A program made the translations under genes and the position numbers. From assembly GCA_017481875.1 (NCBI GenBank), contig JAFUOP010000014.1:1-64000 (forward strand): a stretch of 64,000 bases of DNA, in the 5' to 3' direction. Origin of the DNA: Bacteroidaceae bacterium. Lineage in GTDB: Bacteria; Bacteroidota; Bacteroidia; Bacteroidales; Bacteroidaceae. The first letter of the stretch is position 1; every line of letters starts with the position of its first letter. Below the pieces are notes generated by a model. The model was not told the DNA's origin. It saw only the letters and a program-made list of their open reading frames with translations, and did not search any database. This document shows positions 35,647-43,888 of this stretch, piece after piece.

Positions 35647-36354
35647 ATGAGTATAAAAAAAAATATTCCCAATACTATAACCTGCTGCAACCTATTCTCG
35701 GGGTGTGTGGCGTGTATAATGGCTGTAGAAGGAAATTTCTATGCGGCATTGGCATTTATAGTCTTGGGTGCTGTTTTTGATTTCTTCGATGGCATGGTAG
35801 CGCGTTTGCTCAAGGTGTCATCTCCCCTTGGTTTGCAATTGGATTCTCTTGCCGATGATATAACATTTGGCCTGGCACCGTCTGTGGTTGTTTTTTCTTT
35901 CTTAAGAAACTTGCCATTGCCCGGGTATTTATTGCCGGTAGCCGAATTATTTCCTTATTATGCATTCTTAATAGCTGTATTCTCGGCTTTGCGTCTTGCA
36001 AAGTTTAATATTGATACTCGTCAAAAAAGTACTTTTATAGGGTTGCCGACGCCTGCGAATGCCCTGTTTTGGGTGTCGCTTGTGGCTGGTTTTGGAGATA
36101 GTATAACAGATTTGAATGCTGGTTGGTTGTTAATGCTGGGCTTAATAACTCTTTTCTCATATCTCCTGGTATCTGAGATTCCAATGTTCTCTTTAAAGTT
36201 TAAGAGTCTTCGTTGGCGCAGTAACAAAATACGTTACATATTTCTTATATGCTCAATACCAATGTTTGTGCTTGGCATAACTGCAGCTGTGGCTATCATA
36301 GCTTGGTATCTTGTTCTTTCTGTAGCTCTTTATGTTCGCAAAAGCAGGGCGTAA
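35647..36354 (+). CDS. pssA: CDP-diacylglycerol--serine O-phosphatidyltransferase
   Basis: The 235-aa integral membrane enzyme makes phosphatidylserine from CDP-diacylglycerol and serine. The CDP-alcohol phosphotransferase signature is complete: Asp45, Asp48-Gly49, Ala52-Arg53, Gly62, Asp66 and Asp70. It has about six to eight hydrophobic helices. The start codon abuts the psd stop codon with no gap, implying translational coupling in a two-step phosphatidylethanolamine pathway. Confidence 0.95.
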   Translation: MSIKKNIPNTITCCNLFSGCVACIMAVEGNFYAALAFIVLGAVFDFFDGMVARLLKVSSPLGLQLDSLADDITFGLAPSVVVFSFLRNLPLPGYLLPVAELFPYYAFLIAVFSALRLAKFNIDTRQKSTFIGLPTPANALFWVSLVAGFGDSITDLNAGWLLMLGLITLFSYLLVSEIPMFSLKFKSLRWRSNKIRYIFLICSIPMFVLGITAAVAIIAWYLVLSVALYVRKSRA

Positions 36355-36429
36355 TGTATTAAAATTGCTCTAGCGGTAATCCGTTTTATAGTAGTGGTTG
36401 TTTTTTTAGTAAATTGAATTATTTCGGAT

Positions 36430-36714
36430 ATGAGCTTTATATTTTTCTTGATAATACTTGGAATTTTTATTCTAATATTGATTCCTACTTTCATTTTTTC
36501 TGCTATTCGTACAATTCTGTCGATGCTTGGCTTTATGTTCATTGGCAGAAAACGTCGCCACTCTTCATCGCATAATGAAGAGAAGAATTTTCATTATAAA
36601 CAAACAGCCAATAGTGGCAGAGATAGTGGTAGTTCATCTGCTGTACGTAAGAAGATGTTTGAAAAGAATGAGGGTGAGTATGTCGATTTTGAAGAGATAA
36701 AAGAGGACAAGTAG
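36430..36714 (+). CDS. DUF4834 family small membrane protein
   Basis: The 94-aa protein has one long N-terminal hydrophobic stretch (about 3-40, possibly two helices) followed by RKRRHSSSHNEEK and a charged tail ending in GEYVDFEEIKEDK. This matches DUF4834 from Bacteroidota; the GEYVDFEEIK end is its recognisable part. The function is unknown. It follows pssA by 75 nt and ends 3 nt from the convergent tadA gene. Confidence 0.82.
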   Translation: MSFIFFLIILGIFILILIPTFIFSAIRTILSMLGFMFIGRKRRHSSSHNEEKNFHYKQTANSGRDSGSSSAVRKKMFEKNEGEYVDFEEIKEDK

Positions 36715-36717
36715 CTG

Positions 36718-37161
36718 TTATCTTCTTTTTCTGAAAAATTCTTGCATCAGAGCTGTAGCCTCGTCGCTGCAAACCCCGTTTTTTACCTCAGTCTTAGGGT
36801 GTAACGCATTTGGAGCATATTTGTGGTAGCCACGTTTTTCGTCGTCGGCACCATATACCAAGCGACCAAGTTGTGCCCAGCCGATAGCTCCTGCACACAT
36901 AGGGCATGGCTCTACCGTTACATATAGAGTGCAATCATTGAGATATTTGCCACCTATGTGGGCTGCGGCAGATGTTATAGCCTGCATTTCTGCGTGGGCT
37001 GTAACATCGTTGAGTGTTTCTGTGAGGTTGTGTGCACGTGCTATTATACGCCCTTTGCACACAATAACTGCGCCAATGGGTACCTCGTCCTCTGCATACG
37101 CTTTGCGAGCCTCTGCAAGAGCCTGCTTCATAAATTCTGTGTCGCTTGCAGTGCTGTTCAT
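36718..37161 (-). CDS. tadA: Nucleoside deaminase, TadA family
   Basis: The 147-aa zinc enzyme is most likely the tRNA adenosine deaminase that makes inosine at position 34 of tRNA-Arg(ACG). The zinc site is HAE (56-58) and PCPMC (85-89). Other markers are EVPIGAVIV and AHNLTE. The start is set by an ATGA overlap with the upstream small gene; an upstream in-frame extension of 54 codons runs through that gene in another frame and was rejected. A guanine deaminase of the same fold is the alternative, but length and motifs favour TadA. Confidence 0.9.
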   Translation of the reverse strand: MNSTASDTEFMKQALAEARKAYAEDEVPIGAVIVCKGRIIARAHNLTETLNDVTAHAEMQAITSAAAHIGGKYLNDCTLYVTVEPCPMCAGAIGWAQLGRLVYGADDEKRGYHKYAPNALHPKTEVKNGVCSDEATALMQEFFRKRR

Positions 37162-37397
37162 CGGTTCATTTCGTGTTCGCTGAATAGTGTGGGGTAGTCG
37201 GCATCGATGCTTTTGTATATTGCGGTGAGCAATGTCTTGCGCATCCAATTGCTCTTGTTCGCAATTTTGTATTTTTTGAGATAGTCGTTTATAATCTTCA
37301 TCTCCTCGTCGCTGACAAGGCATACAACACGTGAGTGGCGCACGGGTTGCACGCGCGTCGCAGTCGCTTTAAGTGTTTTTGTCTTTTTTGTGCCCAT
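37158..37397 (-). CDS. Small basic protein, possible ribbon-helix-helix regulator
   Basis: The 79-aa protein has a basic N-terminus (MGTKKTKTLKATATR), then HSRVVCLVSDEEMKIINDYL followed by NKSNWMRKTLLTAI. This spacing resembles ribbon-helix-helix proteins (strand, helix A, helix B with S/N-x-x-R). It overlaps tadA by 4 nt (ATGA), so the two are translationally coupled. The function is unknown. A DNA-binding role is inference from the pattern only. Confidence 0.75.
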   Translation of the reverse strand: MGTKKTKTLKATATRVQPVRHSRVVCLVSDEEMKIINDYLKKYKIANKSNWMRKTLLTAIYKSIDADYPTLFSEHEMNR

Positions 37398-37474
37398 AGG
37401 AGTGATTGTTGTAATACTTTCGCACTATTAACAGTGCAAAAGTAGTGCAAATGGGTCCGAAATGCAAATTTTAG

Positions 37475-37506
37475 TTTGTTTTTCGCCATAAGTAGTAGTA
37501 TCTTCG
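37475..37506 (+). promoter_or_regulatory. Promoter of yraN-yjbR-birA
   Basis: TTTG at 37475-37478, 20 nt of spacer, TAtcTTCG at 37499-37506. The leader is only about 15 nt. Confidence 0.7.
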
Positions 37507-37527
37507 CCACTATAATGATAAAATGCA

Positions 37528-37890
37528 ATGGCACAACATAATCTTTTAGGGAAAAAAGGTGAGATGTTGGCAGCTCGTTATCTTCTCGATAAAGGGTATG
37601 CTATACTCGAATATAATTGGCGCAGTGGGCATAAAGAAATTGACCTCATTGCCCAAGAGCGCGATATTCTTGTATTTGTGGAGGTGAAGAGCCGTGCGAC
37701 AGAGGCTTTTGGAGATGCCACTGACGCTGTAACCGAAGCAAAAATATCCCGTCTTATATCTGCTGCCGAGGTTTATGTGCAAAGGAAAAAAGTTGATTTG
37801 CGTTTTCGTTTTGATATAATAACCGTAGTGGGCGATGGCGAGTGCCACAAGATTGAGCATATCGAAGATGCCTTCTACCCAACCTGGTAG
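37528..37890 (+). CDS. YraN family (UPF0102) endonuclease-like protein
   Basis: The 120-aa protein has the restriction-endonuclease-like core of UPF0102. The sequence GKKGEMLAARYLLDKGY is followed by W-R-S-G-H-K-E-I-D-L-I and then VFVEVKSR, giving the D...ExK catalytic pattern. The biological role is not established; a DNA-processing nuclease is likely. It starts a run of three tightly spaced genes (yraN, yjbR, birA). Confidence 0.92.
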   Translation: MAQHNLLGKKGEMLAARYLLDKGYAILEYNWRSGHKEIDLIAQERDILVFVEVKSRATEAFGDATDAVTEAKISRLISAAEVYVQRKKVDLRFRFDIITVVGDGECHKIEHIEDAFYPTW

Positions 37891-37893
37891 CCT

Positions 37894-38241
37894 ATGAATA
37901 TTGAAGATGCACGTATATATTGCTTGAGTAAGCTGGGTGCTACGGAAGATTTCCCGTTTGACGAAACCACACTTGTTTTTAGGGTAGAAAATAAAATATT
38001 TGCTATTGTCGATTTGGAAAATACCAAGTGGTTTTGTGTAAAATGTGATGCCGACAGGGCACTGGAGTTGCGCGACAGTTATCCGCAGATTACTCCCGCA
38101 TGGCATATGAATAAAAAATATTGGAATCAGTTGGATATTGAGCATTTAAGCGATGCCTTGTTCTGTGAATTGGTCGATCACTCATATTGCGAGGTACTCA
38201 AGAAAATGCCGAAGAAAATTCGTGAGAAATATGGGCTGTGA
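37894..38241 (+). CDS. MmcQ/YjbR family protein
   Basis: The 115-aa protein matches the MmcQ/YjbR family: MNIEDARIYCLSKLGATEDFPF, KIFAIVDLE, CDADRALELRDSYPQITPAWHMNKKYW and a C-terminal DHSYCEVLKKMPKK. The fold is CyaY-like and a DNA-binding role has been suggested for the family. It starts 3 nt after yraN. Its last 11 nt overlap the start of birA. Confidence 0.92.
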   Translation: MNIEDARIYCLSKLGATEDFPFDETTLVFRVENKIFAIVDLENTKWFCVKCDADRALELRDSYPQITPAWHMNKKYWNQLDIEHLSDALFCELVDHSYCEVLKKMPKKIREKYGL

Positions 38242-38992
38242 TATTCCTGAATTTTATGTTGAACACCTTGCAACAATAGACTCAACCAACAGATATTCGC
38301 GTTGCAATGCTTCAAAGCTGTGGGAGCTTGCAGGTAATGCCGTGGCTGTAGTTGTTTTTGCCGATAGCCAGACAGCAGGGCGTGGCCAGCGTGGCAATGT
38401 GTGGCACTCGCAGGCCGGTGAAAACCTGTTGGCGAGTATTGTTGTGCGCCCTGTGGGCTTGCCGGTGCATTCGCAATTTGTGCTCTCACAAGTTATAGCT
38501 CTCGCAGTGCGTGCGGCTATGGGCTATTTGGGAATAGATGCTGTGCTTAAATGGCCCAATGACATTTATGTGGGTGAGCGTAAATTGGCAGGTATTTTGG
38601 TGGAGCTTGATTGCTGTGGCTCGGTGGTGGAGCAGGCTGTAATAGGGGTGGGGTTGAACATAAACCAAGAGCAATTCCCTGTAATGGATAAGGTACCTGT
38701 TTCAATGAAAATGCTTACAGGTGAAACCTATAATGTTGAGGAGGTCTTGGGCGTGTTACTCGATAGCTTCTCCTACTATTATTCCTTGTTATGCCGTGGC
38801 AACCACTCCTTTATTGCCGACGATTATAAATCCCATTTGTTGGGTTATGGAAAGGTTATGCATTATTGCGATGCCACGTCGGAGTTTGACGCAAAAATCG
38901 TAGATGTGGAGAGCAATGGCCGCCTTTGCCTGCAATGTGTCAATGGCTCTACACGCTCCTATGCCTTTAAAGAGGTGGAACTCCTTATTTAG
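38231..38992 (+). CDS. birA: Biotin--[acetyl-CoA-carboxylase] ligase
   Basis: The 253-aa enzyme activates biotin with ATP and attaches it to carboxylase carrier proteins. Motifs are STNRY near the N-terminus, the biotinyl-AMP loop TAGRGQRGNVWHS, and KWPNDIYVGERKLAGIL with the catalytic Lys. The N-terminal DNA-binding domain of the E. coli BirA repressor is absent, so this is the monofunctional type. The ATG at 38231 was chosen because the ligase fold begins there; it overlaps the yjbR gene by 11 nt. The end overlaps the convergent small membrane protein gene by 8 nt. Confidence 0.94.
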   Translation: MGCDIPEFYVEHLATIDSTNRYSRCNASKLWELAGNAVAVVVFADSQTAGRGQRGNVWHSQAGENLLASIVVRPVGLPVHSQFVLSQVIALAVRAAMGYLGIDAVLKWPNDIYVGERKLAGILVELDCCGSVVEQAVIGVGLNINQEQFPVMDKVPVSMKMLTGETYNVEEVLGVLLDSFSYYYSLLCRGNHSFIADDYKSHLLGYGKVMHYCDATSEFDAKIVDVESNGRLCLQCVNGSTRSYAFKEVELLI

Positions 38993-39197
38993 AATCTTTC
39001 TCTCTTTCGCGGCGCAGTTTTTCACGCTTGCGCATAAGCACCCATAGAAGAGCAAGAATAACTATTGATACCCCTACTGTTACCCATTTTTCGGTATTGC
39101 TCATTTCGTTGTTTCGAGGGAATAGAAATGCATACATAATAGCTGTGTAAACGGCAAGAATAGCAACTGTTGTATTAGGGTTTCTAAAGAATCTCAT
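38985..39197 (-). CDS. Small membrane protein
   Basis: The 70-aa protein has two predicted membrane helices (about 10-27 and 38-55) separated by a short hydrophilic loop, and a strongly charged C-terminal tail (MRKREKLRREREKDSK). A -7 box (TAccTTTG on the minus strand) precedes it. I do not know a named family. Its stop codon lies within the last codons of birA on the other strand. Confidence 0.75.
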   Translation of the reverse strand: MRFFRNPNTTVAILAVYTAIMYAFLFPRNNEMSNTEKWVTVGVSIVILALLWVLMRKREKLRREREKDSK

Positions 39198-39217
39198 AAT
39201 GTTGGAAATATTTTCTG

Positions 39218-39225
39218 CAAAGGTA
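39218..39225 (-). promoter_or_regulatory. -7 promoter box of the 70-aa membrane protein gene
   Basis: The minus strand reads TAccTTTG 20 nt upstream of the start codon, supporting the small gene as real. Confidence 0.5.
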
Positions 39226-39365
39226 CGTATTTTTTGTTATACAATCTTAGAAAACCGTTATTTTGAAATAAGTAACACTATTCTTTAACCTTTTTTGCAC
39301 GATTGCAAAAAAAAATATAATTTTACGGAGATAACAAATAATATTCATCATAAATAAATTATCAT

Positions 39366-40076
39366 ATGGCAAAATTTAAAAGAATCCTTTTAAAGCTTAG
39401 TGGCGAAAGCCTAATGGGTGAGCAGGGTTACGGCATCGATGTTAAACGCCTTAACGAGTATGCAGAACAGATAAAAGAGGTTGCTGAAATGGGCGTTCAG
39501 GTGGGTATTGTAATTGGTGGCGGTAATATTTTCCGTGGTCTTACAGGTGCCGGTAAAGGTTTCGACCGTGTTAAAGGAGACCAGATGGGTATGATGGCTA
39601 CCGTTATAAACAGCCTTGCTTTGAGTTCGGCACTTGGTGCAGCCGGTGTCCCCAATAAAGTGCTTACAGCAATACGTATGGAGCCTGTTGGCGAGTTCTA
39701 TACAAAGTGGAAAGCCATTGAGGCTATGGAGGCCGGTATGGTGGTTATTATGGCTGCAGGTACCGGTAGCCCCTATTTTACAACAGACACCGGCTCTTCG
39801 TTGCGCGGTATTGAGATAGAGGCCGATGTAATGCTCAAAGGTACCCGTGTCGATGGCATCTACACAGCCGACCCTGAAAAGGACCCCACGGCTACTAAGT
39901 TCGACGATATAAGCTACGACGAGGTCCTGAGCCGCGGTCTCAAGGTTATGGATATGACAGCCACAGCAATGTGCAAGCAGAACAATTTGCCTATCTACGT
40001 ATTTAATATGGACATTGTGGGTAACCTTAAAAAGGTTATGAACGGTGAGGAGATAGGTACCTTCGTTCACCCTTAG
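39366..40076 (+). CDS. pyrH: Uridylate kinase
   Basis: The 236-aa bacterial UMP kinase phosphorylates UMP to UDP in pyrimidine synthesis and is a hexamer of the amino-acid-kinase fold. Motifs are RILLKLSGESLMG at the N-terminus, VIGGGNIFRG, DQMGMMATVINSL, GTGSPYFTTD and a late KVMDMTATAMC. Length is normal. It is monocistronic here, ended by an unusually long hairpin, with no neighbouring frr or tsf. Confidence 0.97.
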   Translation: MAKFKRILLKLSGESLMGEQGYGIDVKRLNEYAEQIKEVAEMGVQVGIVIGGGNIFRGLTGAGKGFDRVKGDQMGMMATVINSLALSSALGAAGVPNKVLTAIRMEPVGEFYTKWKAIEAMEAGMVVIMAAGTGSPYFTTDTGSSLRGIEIEADVMLKGTRVDGIYTADPEKDPTATKFDDISYDEVLSRGLKVMDMTATAMCKQNNLPIYVFNMDIVGNLKKVMNGEEIGTFVHP

Positions 40077-40086
40077 GCAATAGATA

Positions 40087-40139
40087 AATCTCATAAAAAG
40101 TGGTTCACTTCTAAGAAGTGAACCACTTTTTATGAGATT
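40087..40139. terminator. Long bidirectional terminator after pyrH and the Cthe_2159-type gene
   Basis: A perfect 25-bp stem (40087-40111 with 40115-40139) closes on a 3-nt loop. It ends pyrH and, in the other direction, the five-gene 40150-44659 operon. It is far longer than a terminator needs. Confidence 0.85.
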
Positions 40140-40149
40140 ATCCTATAGG

Positions 40150-41805
40150 TTATTGTGCATCTTGCGTGAGCAACCAACCGCCTGTTTGGGTAGTAGCTGT
40201 GTTTACAGCTGTGGCATTTGTGCTTATTGCGTGTACCGCGCCATTGTTTACAGTAATGCCGGTACCGTTAATTGCGTAGTCGTATGATTTTGCAAAAACA
40301 GAGCCACCGTTTATAATAATATTGTTGCCGGTGATGGCTCTTGTCTTGCGGTCGTACTCGGCTGCTACAAAATTATTTGCAGTGGCAAGAATTGTTATGT
40401 CGCCGCCGTTTATGGTCATAGTACCGTTACAATTGAATCCTTTTGAGCCCTCTCCCTTGCAATTTAGGGCTACGGTGCCATTGTCTATCAGTAGGTCGCC
40501 ATCGCATTTGAACCCTCCGGCAGTGGTGGTGTCGCTGCTCAATGAGCCATCGACAATACCTGTTATTTTGCCACCTCTTATGGTGATGTTGCCATTGCTG
40601 TTAATTATTTTTGAGCCGTTGCCTTTAACATCACCGTGTATGTTGCCGCCGTTGAGTGTGAAATCTCCACTTGTTTTGAAAATAGAGCTTTTTTCGTCGT
40701 TGGTGCGTGCTGTGATGTAGCCACCACTTATAATGGTATTGGCGGTGATGTTGGTATCAGTACCCTCGTATTCAGACTTCAAGGCTTCGCCATCGGCGTT
40801 TATTCCAAGCTTGCCCGCTTCTATTATAATGTTTCCTTTACCACAATCAACTCCATTGCCATCGGCTTTTATTTTCACAACGGGTGAAGCGTTTGCTGTT
40901 CGGCCCATTTGAAATTTATCGTTTGTGTTAAACCCGTCTTTCAGCGAAGTTATGGTGATGCTCCCGCTACGTATGCGTATGTAGTCGTCGCTGCATATTC
41001 CGTGCCCACCGAGGCTTGTTACATTGAGTGAGCCCGTTCCGTTGAAAATGAGTTGTCCTTCACTGAAAAGCGTGCCTTTTTGGTCCTCCTCGGAACCATC
41101 GGCAGCAATAGTTGGTGCAGCGTATGTCTCGCCATCGCACAATGTGTTTGTTGTGTTTGTTCCAAGGGTGAAATAAACTGTTTTGCCACTTTGTATGTTT
41201 ATGGCAGGTCCTGTGGGGTTGGTAAGCGATAGGTTGTTTACCATTATCTGGAACTTCTTGGTGCTGTATATCTTCAAAGAACCATTGCTGCAGGTTCCAC
41301 GTACAATGTAGCCTACCTTGCTGCGTGTAGAGTTTATAACAATGTGGCTGTTATTGGTTACGGTGTATGTAACGTCGCTCACGTTGCTGTTGCAGGTTAC
41401 GCCTGTTTCGCTAAAGTTTATGGTTATGATTTTTGTGGTACTGAAGTTCTCAATAAAATCGCCCCATTCGTCAATGAGTTCATCGGTTTCGATGGTCTCA
41501 ACAATTTCTGTAAAGTTTGTAGCATCTGCTGCGTCAAAAACCACTGTCCTGTTGTTGCTGTATGTGAGCTCTCTGCCACCATTGTTGCATGGAGATATGC
41601 TATCTACACAGGCTGTAGCATATTGGCTTGTTGTGCCATCGGTGCCCTGTACCGCCACCAACTGTTGCGCAGGGTCAAAGGTTATCTGCTTTACATTGGT
41701 GGTGTTTACGGCCTCAAATGTGTTGTCGCTGTTGTTCACATACAAGACCTGTGCCTGTGCGCCTATCGACGCAAGCACTATAAGTGCCGAAAGTATCCTT
41801 TTCAT
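40150..41805 (-). CDS. Cthe_2159-type carbohydrate-binding beta-helix protein
   Basis: The 551-aa exported protein has a signal peptide (MKRILSALIVLASIGAQAQ) and no lipobox. Residues about 25-75 form a small module (NTTNVKQITFDPAQQLV) that resembles the N-terminus of the neighbouring type IX substrate. The rest is a right-handed beta-helix of short repeating strands rich in Asn, Gly and Ile (for example NGNITIRGGKITGIVDG and GTMTINGGDITIL). This is the pattern of the Cthe_2159 carbohydrate-binding family, whose founder was reported to bind cellulose and acidic sugars. Its start overlaps the upstream stop codon (ATGA), and it is the last gene of the five-gene operon. The ligand here is unknown. 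Confidence 0.88.
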   Translation of the reverse strand: MKRILSALIVLASIGAQAQVLYVNNSDNTFEAVNTTNVKQITFDPAQQLVAVQGTDGTTSQYATACVDSISPCNNGGRELTYSNNRTVVFDAADATNFTEIVETIETDELIDEWGDFIENFSTTKIITINFSETGVTCNSNVSDVTYTVTNNSHIVINSTRSKVGYIVRGTCSNGSLKIYSTKKFQIMVNNLSLTNPTGPAINIQSGKTVYFTLGTNTTNTLCDGETYAAPTIAADGSEEDQKGTLFSEGQLIFNGTGSLNVTSLGGHGICSDDYIRIRSGSITITSLKDGFNTNDKFQMGRTANASPVVKIKADGNGVDCGKGNIIIEAGKLGINADGEALKSEYEGTDTNITANTIISGGYITARTNDEKSSIFKTSGDFTLNGGNIHGDVKGNGSKIINSNGNITIRGGKITGIVDGSLSSDTTTAGGFKCDGDLLIDNGTVALNCKGEGSKGFNCNGTMTINGGDITILATANNFVAAEYDRKTRAITGNNIIINGGSVFAKSYDYAINGTGITVNNGAVHAISTNATAVNTATTQTGGWLLTQDAQ

Positions 41806-42257
41806 CGCTTAATGAATTTTGCGGTCCTTCCCGATGCTTGCAACAGGTATATGCCCTTGGGTAGCTGTGCTATGGATATACTGCCGTTATTCTCTTGCTG
41901 TCGCACCTGAAATATGTGTGAACCATTAATATTATATACGTTGATAGTTTCACCTGCATTGCAGTTTATGGCTATTTCGTCGGCCGATAGATAGGTTATG
42001 AAGTTGCCCTCCTCGGGTGCAATGTCATCAATTCCGCTGAAATCGCCAAAGTATATGCGGCTTATCTCGCTCATTGGTGCCGTGTATGTGGTACCGTTGT
42101 TTTGCAGAATATTTACATCGCTACCATTGAATGTTATTCTGCGTAGCGCATCAAGCTCTATAACGCTGTTCTCGCTGCTTGTCTCTATCATCATTTGCTG
42201 TGCGAGAGCCGGTGCTGCCAGCAGCGCAGCTGCTATAAGTGGTAAAAGTTTTTTCAT
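41802..42257 (-). CDS. Small exported protein with type IX sorting domain
   Basis: At 151 aa this is an unusually small predicted type IX secretion substrate. A signal peptide (MKKLLPLIAAALLAAPALAQ) is followed by a module with SVIELDALRRITFNGSDV and EISRIYFGDFSGI. The C-terminal 65 residues look like a type A sorting domain (TINVYNINGSHIFQV, LPKGIYLLQASG, FIKR). There is almost no cargo between signal and tail. The ATG was chosen for the signal peptide; an upstream ATG adds 11 residues. It overlaps the next gene by 4 nt. SprA, the translocon such a tail would need, is encoded at 4-11.7 kb. Confidence 0.82.
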   Translation of the reverse strand: MKKLLPLIAAALLAAPALAQQMMIETSSENSVIELDALRRITFNGSDVNILQNNGTTYTAPMSEISRIYFGDFSGIDDIAPEEGNFITYLSADEIAINCNAGETINVYNINGSHIFQVRQQENNGSISIAQLPKGIYLLQASGRTAKFIKR

Positions 42258-42267
42258 ATTATTTAAA

Positions 42268-43140
42268 TTATAAGTCAATTGAATATCCAAGGCCTATTGC
42301 GTGTGTGTTGGCTTCGCCCTTCTCGCCGGCTTTCTCAAACAGGTAATAGAACTCAATTGAGTTGTCTTTGTTTATCTTGTAGCTTGCGCCTATGCGTGAG
42401 CGCAGTTTCTCAAAACCTCTCCATTTGTCCAGGCGGCTGTAGAGCTCGGTAGATACAAAGGGGTTAACCTTGCATTTGGGAATATCCCATTTTGCAGTGA
42501 TGCGCGAACGCAGAACGGTGTTGTTCTTGTGCTCTTTGAGTTCGGGCTCTGTTCTTACAGGCAACCATTCTTTGTATTCTAATGCATTGCCCTCCTCGTC
42601 GAACATTATATTGCCATTCTCGTCTATTTGTGGCAGTATCTCAAAGCGGTGTTTCTCTTCATCGGTCATTGCCGAATTGGTACGTGTGTATTGCACGCGT
42701 TCGCGTAACGATATCTCTACACGCCCAATTTTGTACTCGCCGGTAAAAGAGAAATGGAAACGGTTTCTCTCGGTGTGGTATGCCTGGTCGTAGTTGTAGC
42801 CATCATACTCATTGTTATCATCGTCAAAGTGGTCTTTTGCTTCTCCGGGGTAGTAACCCATTATAAATATATAACCGGCATTAGCCTTAAGCCAACTGTT
42901 TATTTTGTACTGTCCGCTTATTCCGGCTGCAAAACGCTCTATATCTTTCAAGTAGTCGTTGCTGCGGAACTCAAGCTCTGCACCCACCTTGAATTTCTTG
43001 TTTATCTTCTTTGAAGCCTCGAATGTGGTCCAGAGGCCATAGTTGTCGTCATCGGCCTTTGCTGTGCTGAATGCCGAGAATATGAATGCAAATGCTGCTA
43101 TGAGCGCAAATGCTTTTTTAGTTCTTGATTTTGAATTCAT
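42268..43140 (-). CDS. DUF2490 outer membrane beta-barrel protein
   Basis: The 290-aa protein has a signal peptide (about 1-29, ending FSTAKAD) and alternating hydrophobic/aromatic strands typical of a 10-12-strand outer membrane barrel. Examples are YGLWTTFEASKKINKKF, RFHFSFTGEYKIGRVEISL and IEFYYLFEKAGEKG. It ends in GLGYSIDL with a terminal hydrophobic residue. It matches DUF2490 as I recognise it. The start lies inside the last 23 nt of the DUF4956 gene, so translation is coupled. In this operon it is a candidate outer membrane conduit or anchor. Confidence 0.85.
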   Translation of the reverse strand: MNSKSRTKKAFALIAAFAFIFSAFSTAKADDDNYGLWTTFEASKKINKKFKVGAELEFRSNDYLKDIERFAAGISGQYKINSWLKANAGYIFIMGYYPGEAKDHFDDDNNEYDGYNYDQAYHTERNRFHFSFTGEYKIGRVEISLRERVQYTRTNSAMTDEEKHRFEILPQIDENGNIMFDEEGNALEYKEWLPVRTEPELKEHKNNTVLRSRITAKWDIPKCKVNPFVSTELYSRLDKWRGFEKLRSRIGASYKINKDNSIEFYYLFEKAGEKGEANTHAIGLGYSIDL

Positions 43141-43885
43141 CGCTTGGTGCTTTTATGGTTGTATCTACTGAATTAGTTGCATTGCCGTTAATGGGGCGGT
43201 AGTACATCTTTATTATAGCCGCATCTTTTAGAAAATCTATACCACCTACCTCTACTTTCACAATATCCAGCCCTGTACGTTTTTTCAGGTCTGCAATAAG
43301 TTCTTCCTCTTTGTCGGGGGTGATAAGGTCCATGTTGTCATACTTTATAACTTTGTACGAAAGGTGGCGTATAACCAAGTTGCTCTCGCACACCCAAACC
43401 GATGCAATAAACAACAGATTGGCAAGAACCATCTCCGAGTATGACAATTCCTCTATCACAAGGCCGTTTATGGCACTCATTGCAATTATTATAAACAGGT
43501 ATGTCATTTCACGTATCGACACCTGCTCGGTGCGGTAACGTATGATGCTGAATATGGCAAAAAGGCCAAGTGCAAAGCCTGTCTTAAGTTTTACACCACC
43601 CAATAGGTATATGAGCAAGAAAATGCTTATGGCTATGAGAATGAATGTGAAAAAGTATTCACCCTTTTTACATTTGGGGTAGTAGAAACCGCGTACAACT
43701 ATGCCTACAAAAAACAGGTTTATTAAAAAACCGATAAGTAGGTTACTCATACCCGCGAGGTTCCATAAAGTGTTTTCGGCTACGCCTGCAGTGGCTGCTC
43801 CTCCTGTTATAAAATCCTCTCCTAATGTTGCGAGGGCGTTCACGGTCTGCGCTCCGCCTGCAAGAAATGTCATAAGTAAATCCAT
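43118..43885 (-). CDS. DUF4956 membrane protein
   Basis: The 255-aa protein has four to five membrane helices (about 46-66, 77-95, 101-114, 126-144 and 150-166) and a soluble C-terminal alpha/beta domain (about 170-255). The signature of DUF4956 is clear: LKTGFALGLFAIFSIIRYRTE followed by VSIREMTYLFIIIAMSAIN. The family is repeatedly found beside VTC-domain polymerase genes and CotH or Cthe_2159 proteins; its function is unknown. Here it begins 3 nt after the VTC-domain gene and overlaps the DUF2490 gene by 23 nt. I infer that it supplies the membrane part for the soluble VTC protein. Confidence 0.9.
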   Translation of the reverse strand: MDLLMTFLAGGAQTVNALATLGEDFITGGAATAGVAENTLWNLAGMSNLLIGFLINLFFVGIVVRGFYYPKCKKGEYFFTFILIAISIFLLIYLLGGVKLKTGFALGLFAIFSIIRYRTEQVSIREMTYLFIIIAMSAINGLVIEELSYSEMVLANLLFIASVWVCESNLVIRHLSYKVIKYDNMDLITPDKEEELIADLKKRTGLDIVKVEVGGIDFLKDAAIIKMYYRPINGNATNSVDTTIKAPSDEFKIKN

Positions 43886-43888
43886 ATT

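Noticed and set aside
37162-37323. A 54-codon upstream extension of tadA
   Set aside because: It runs through the overlapping 79-aa gene in another frame; the ATGA overlap gives a natural start.
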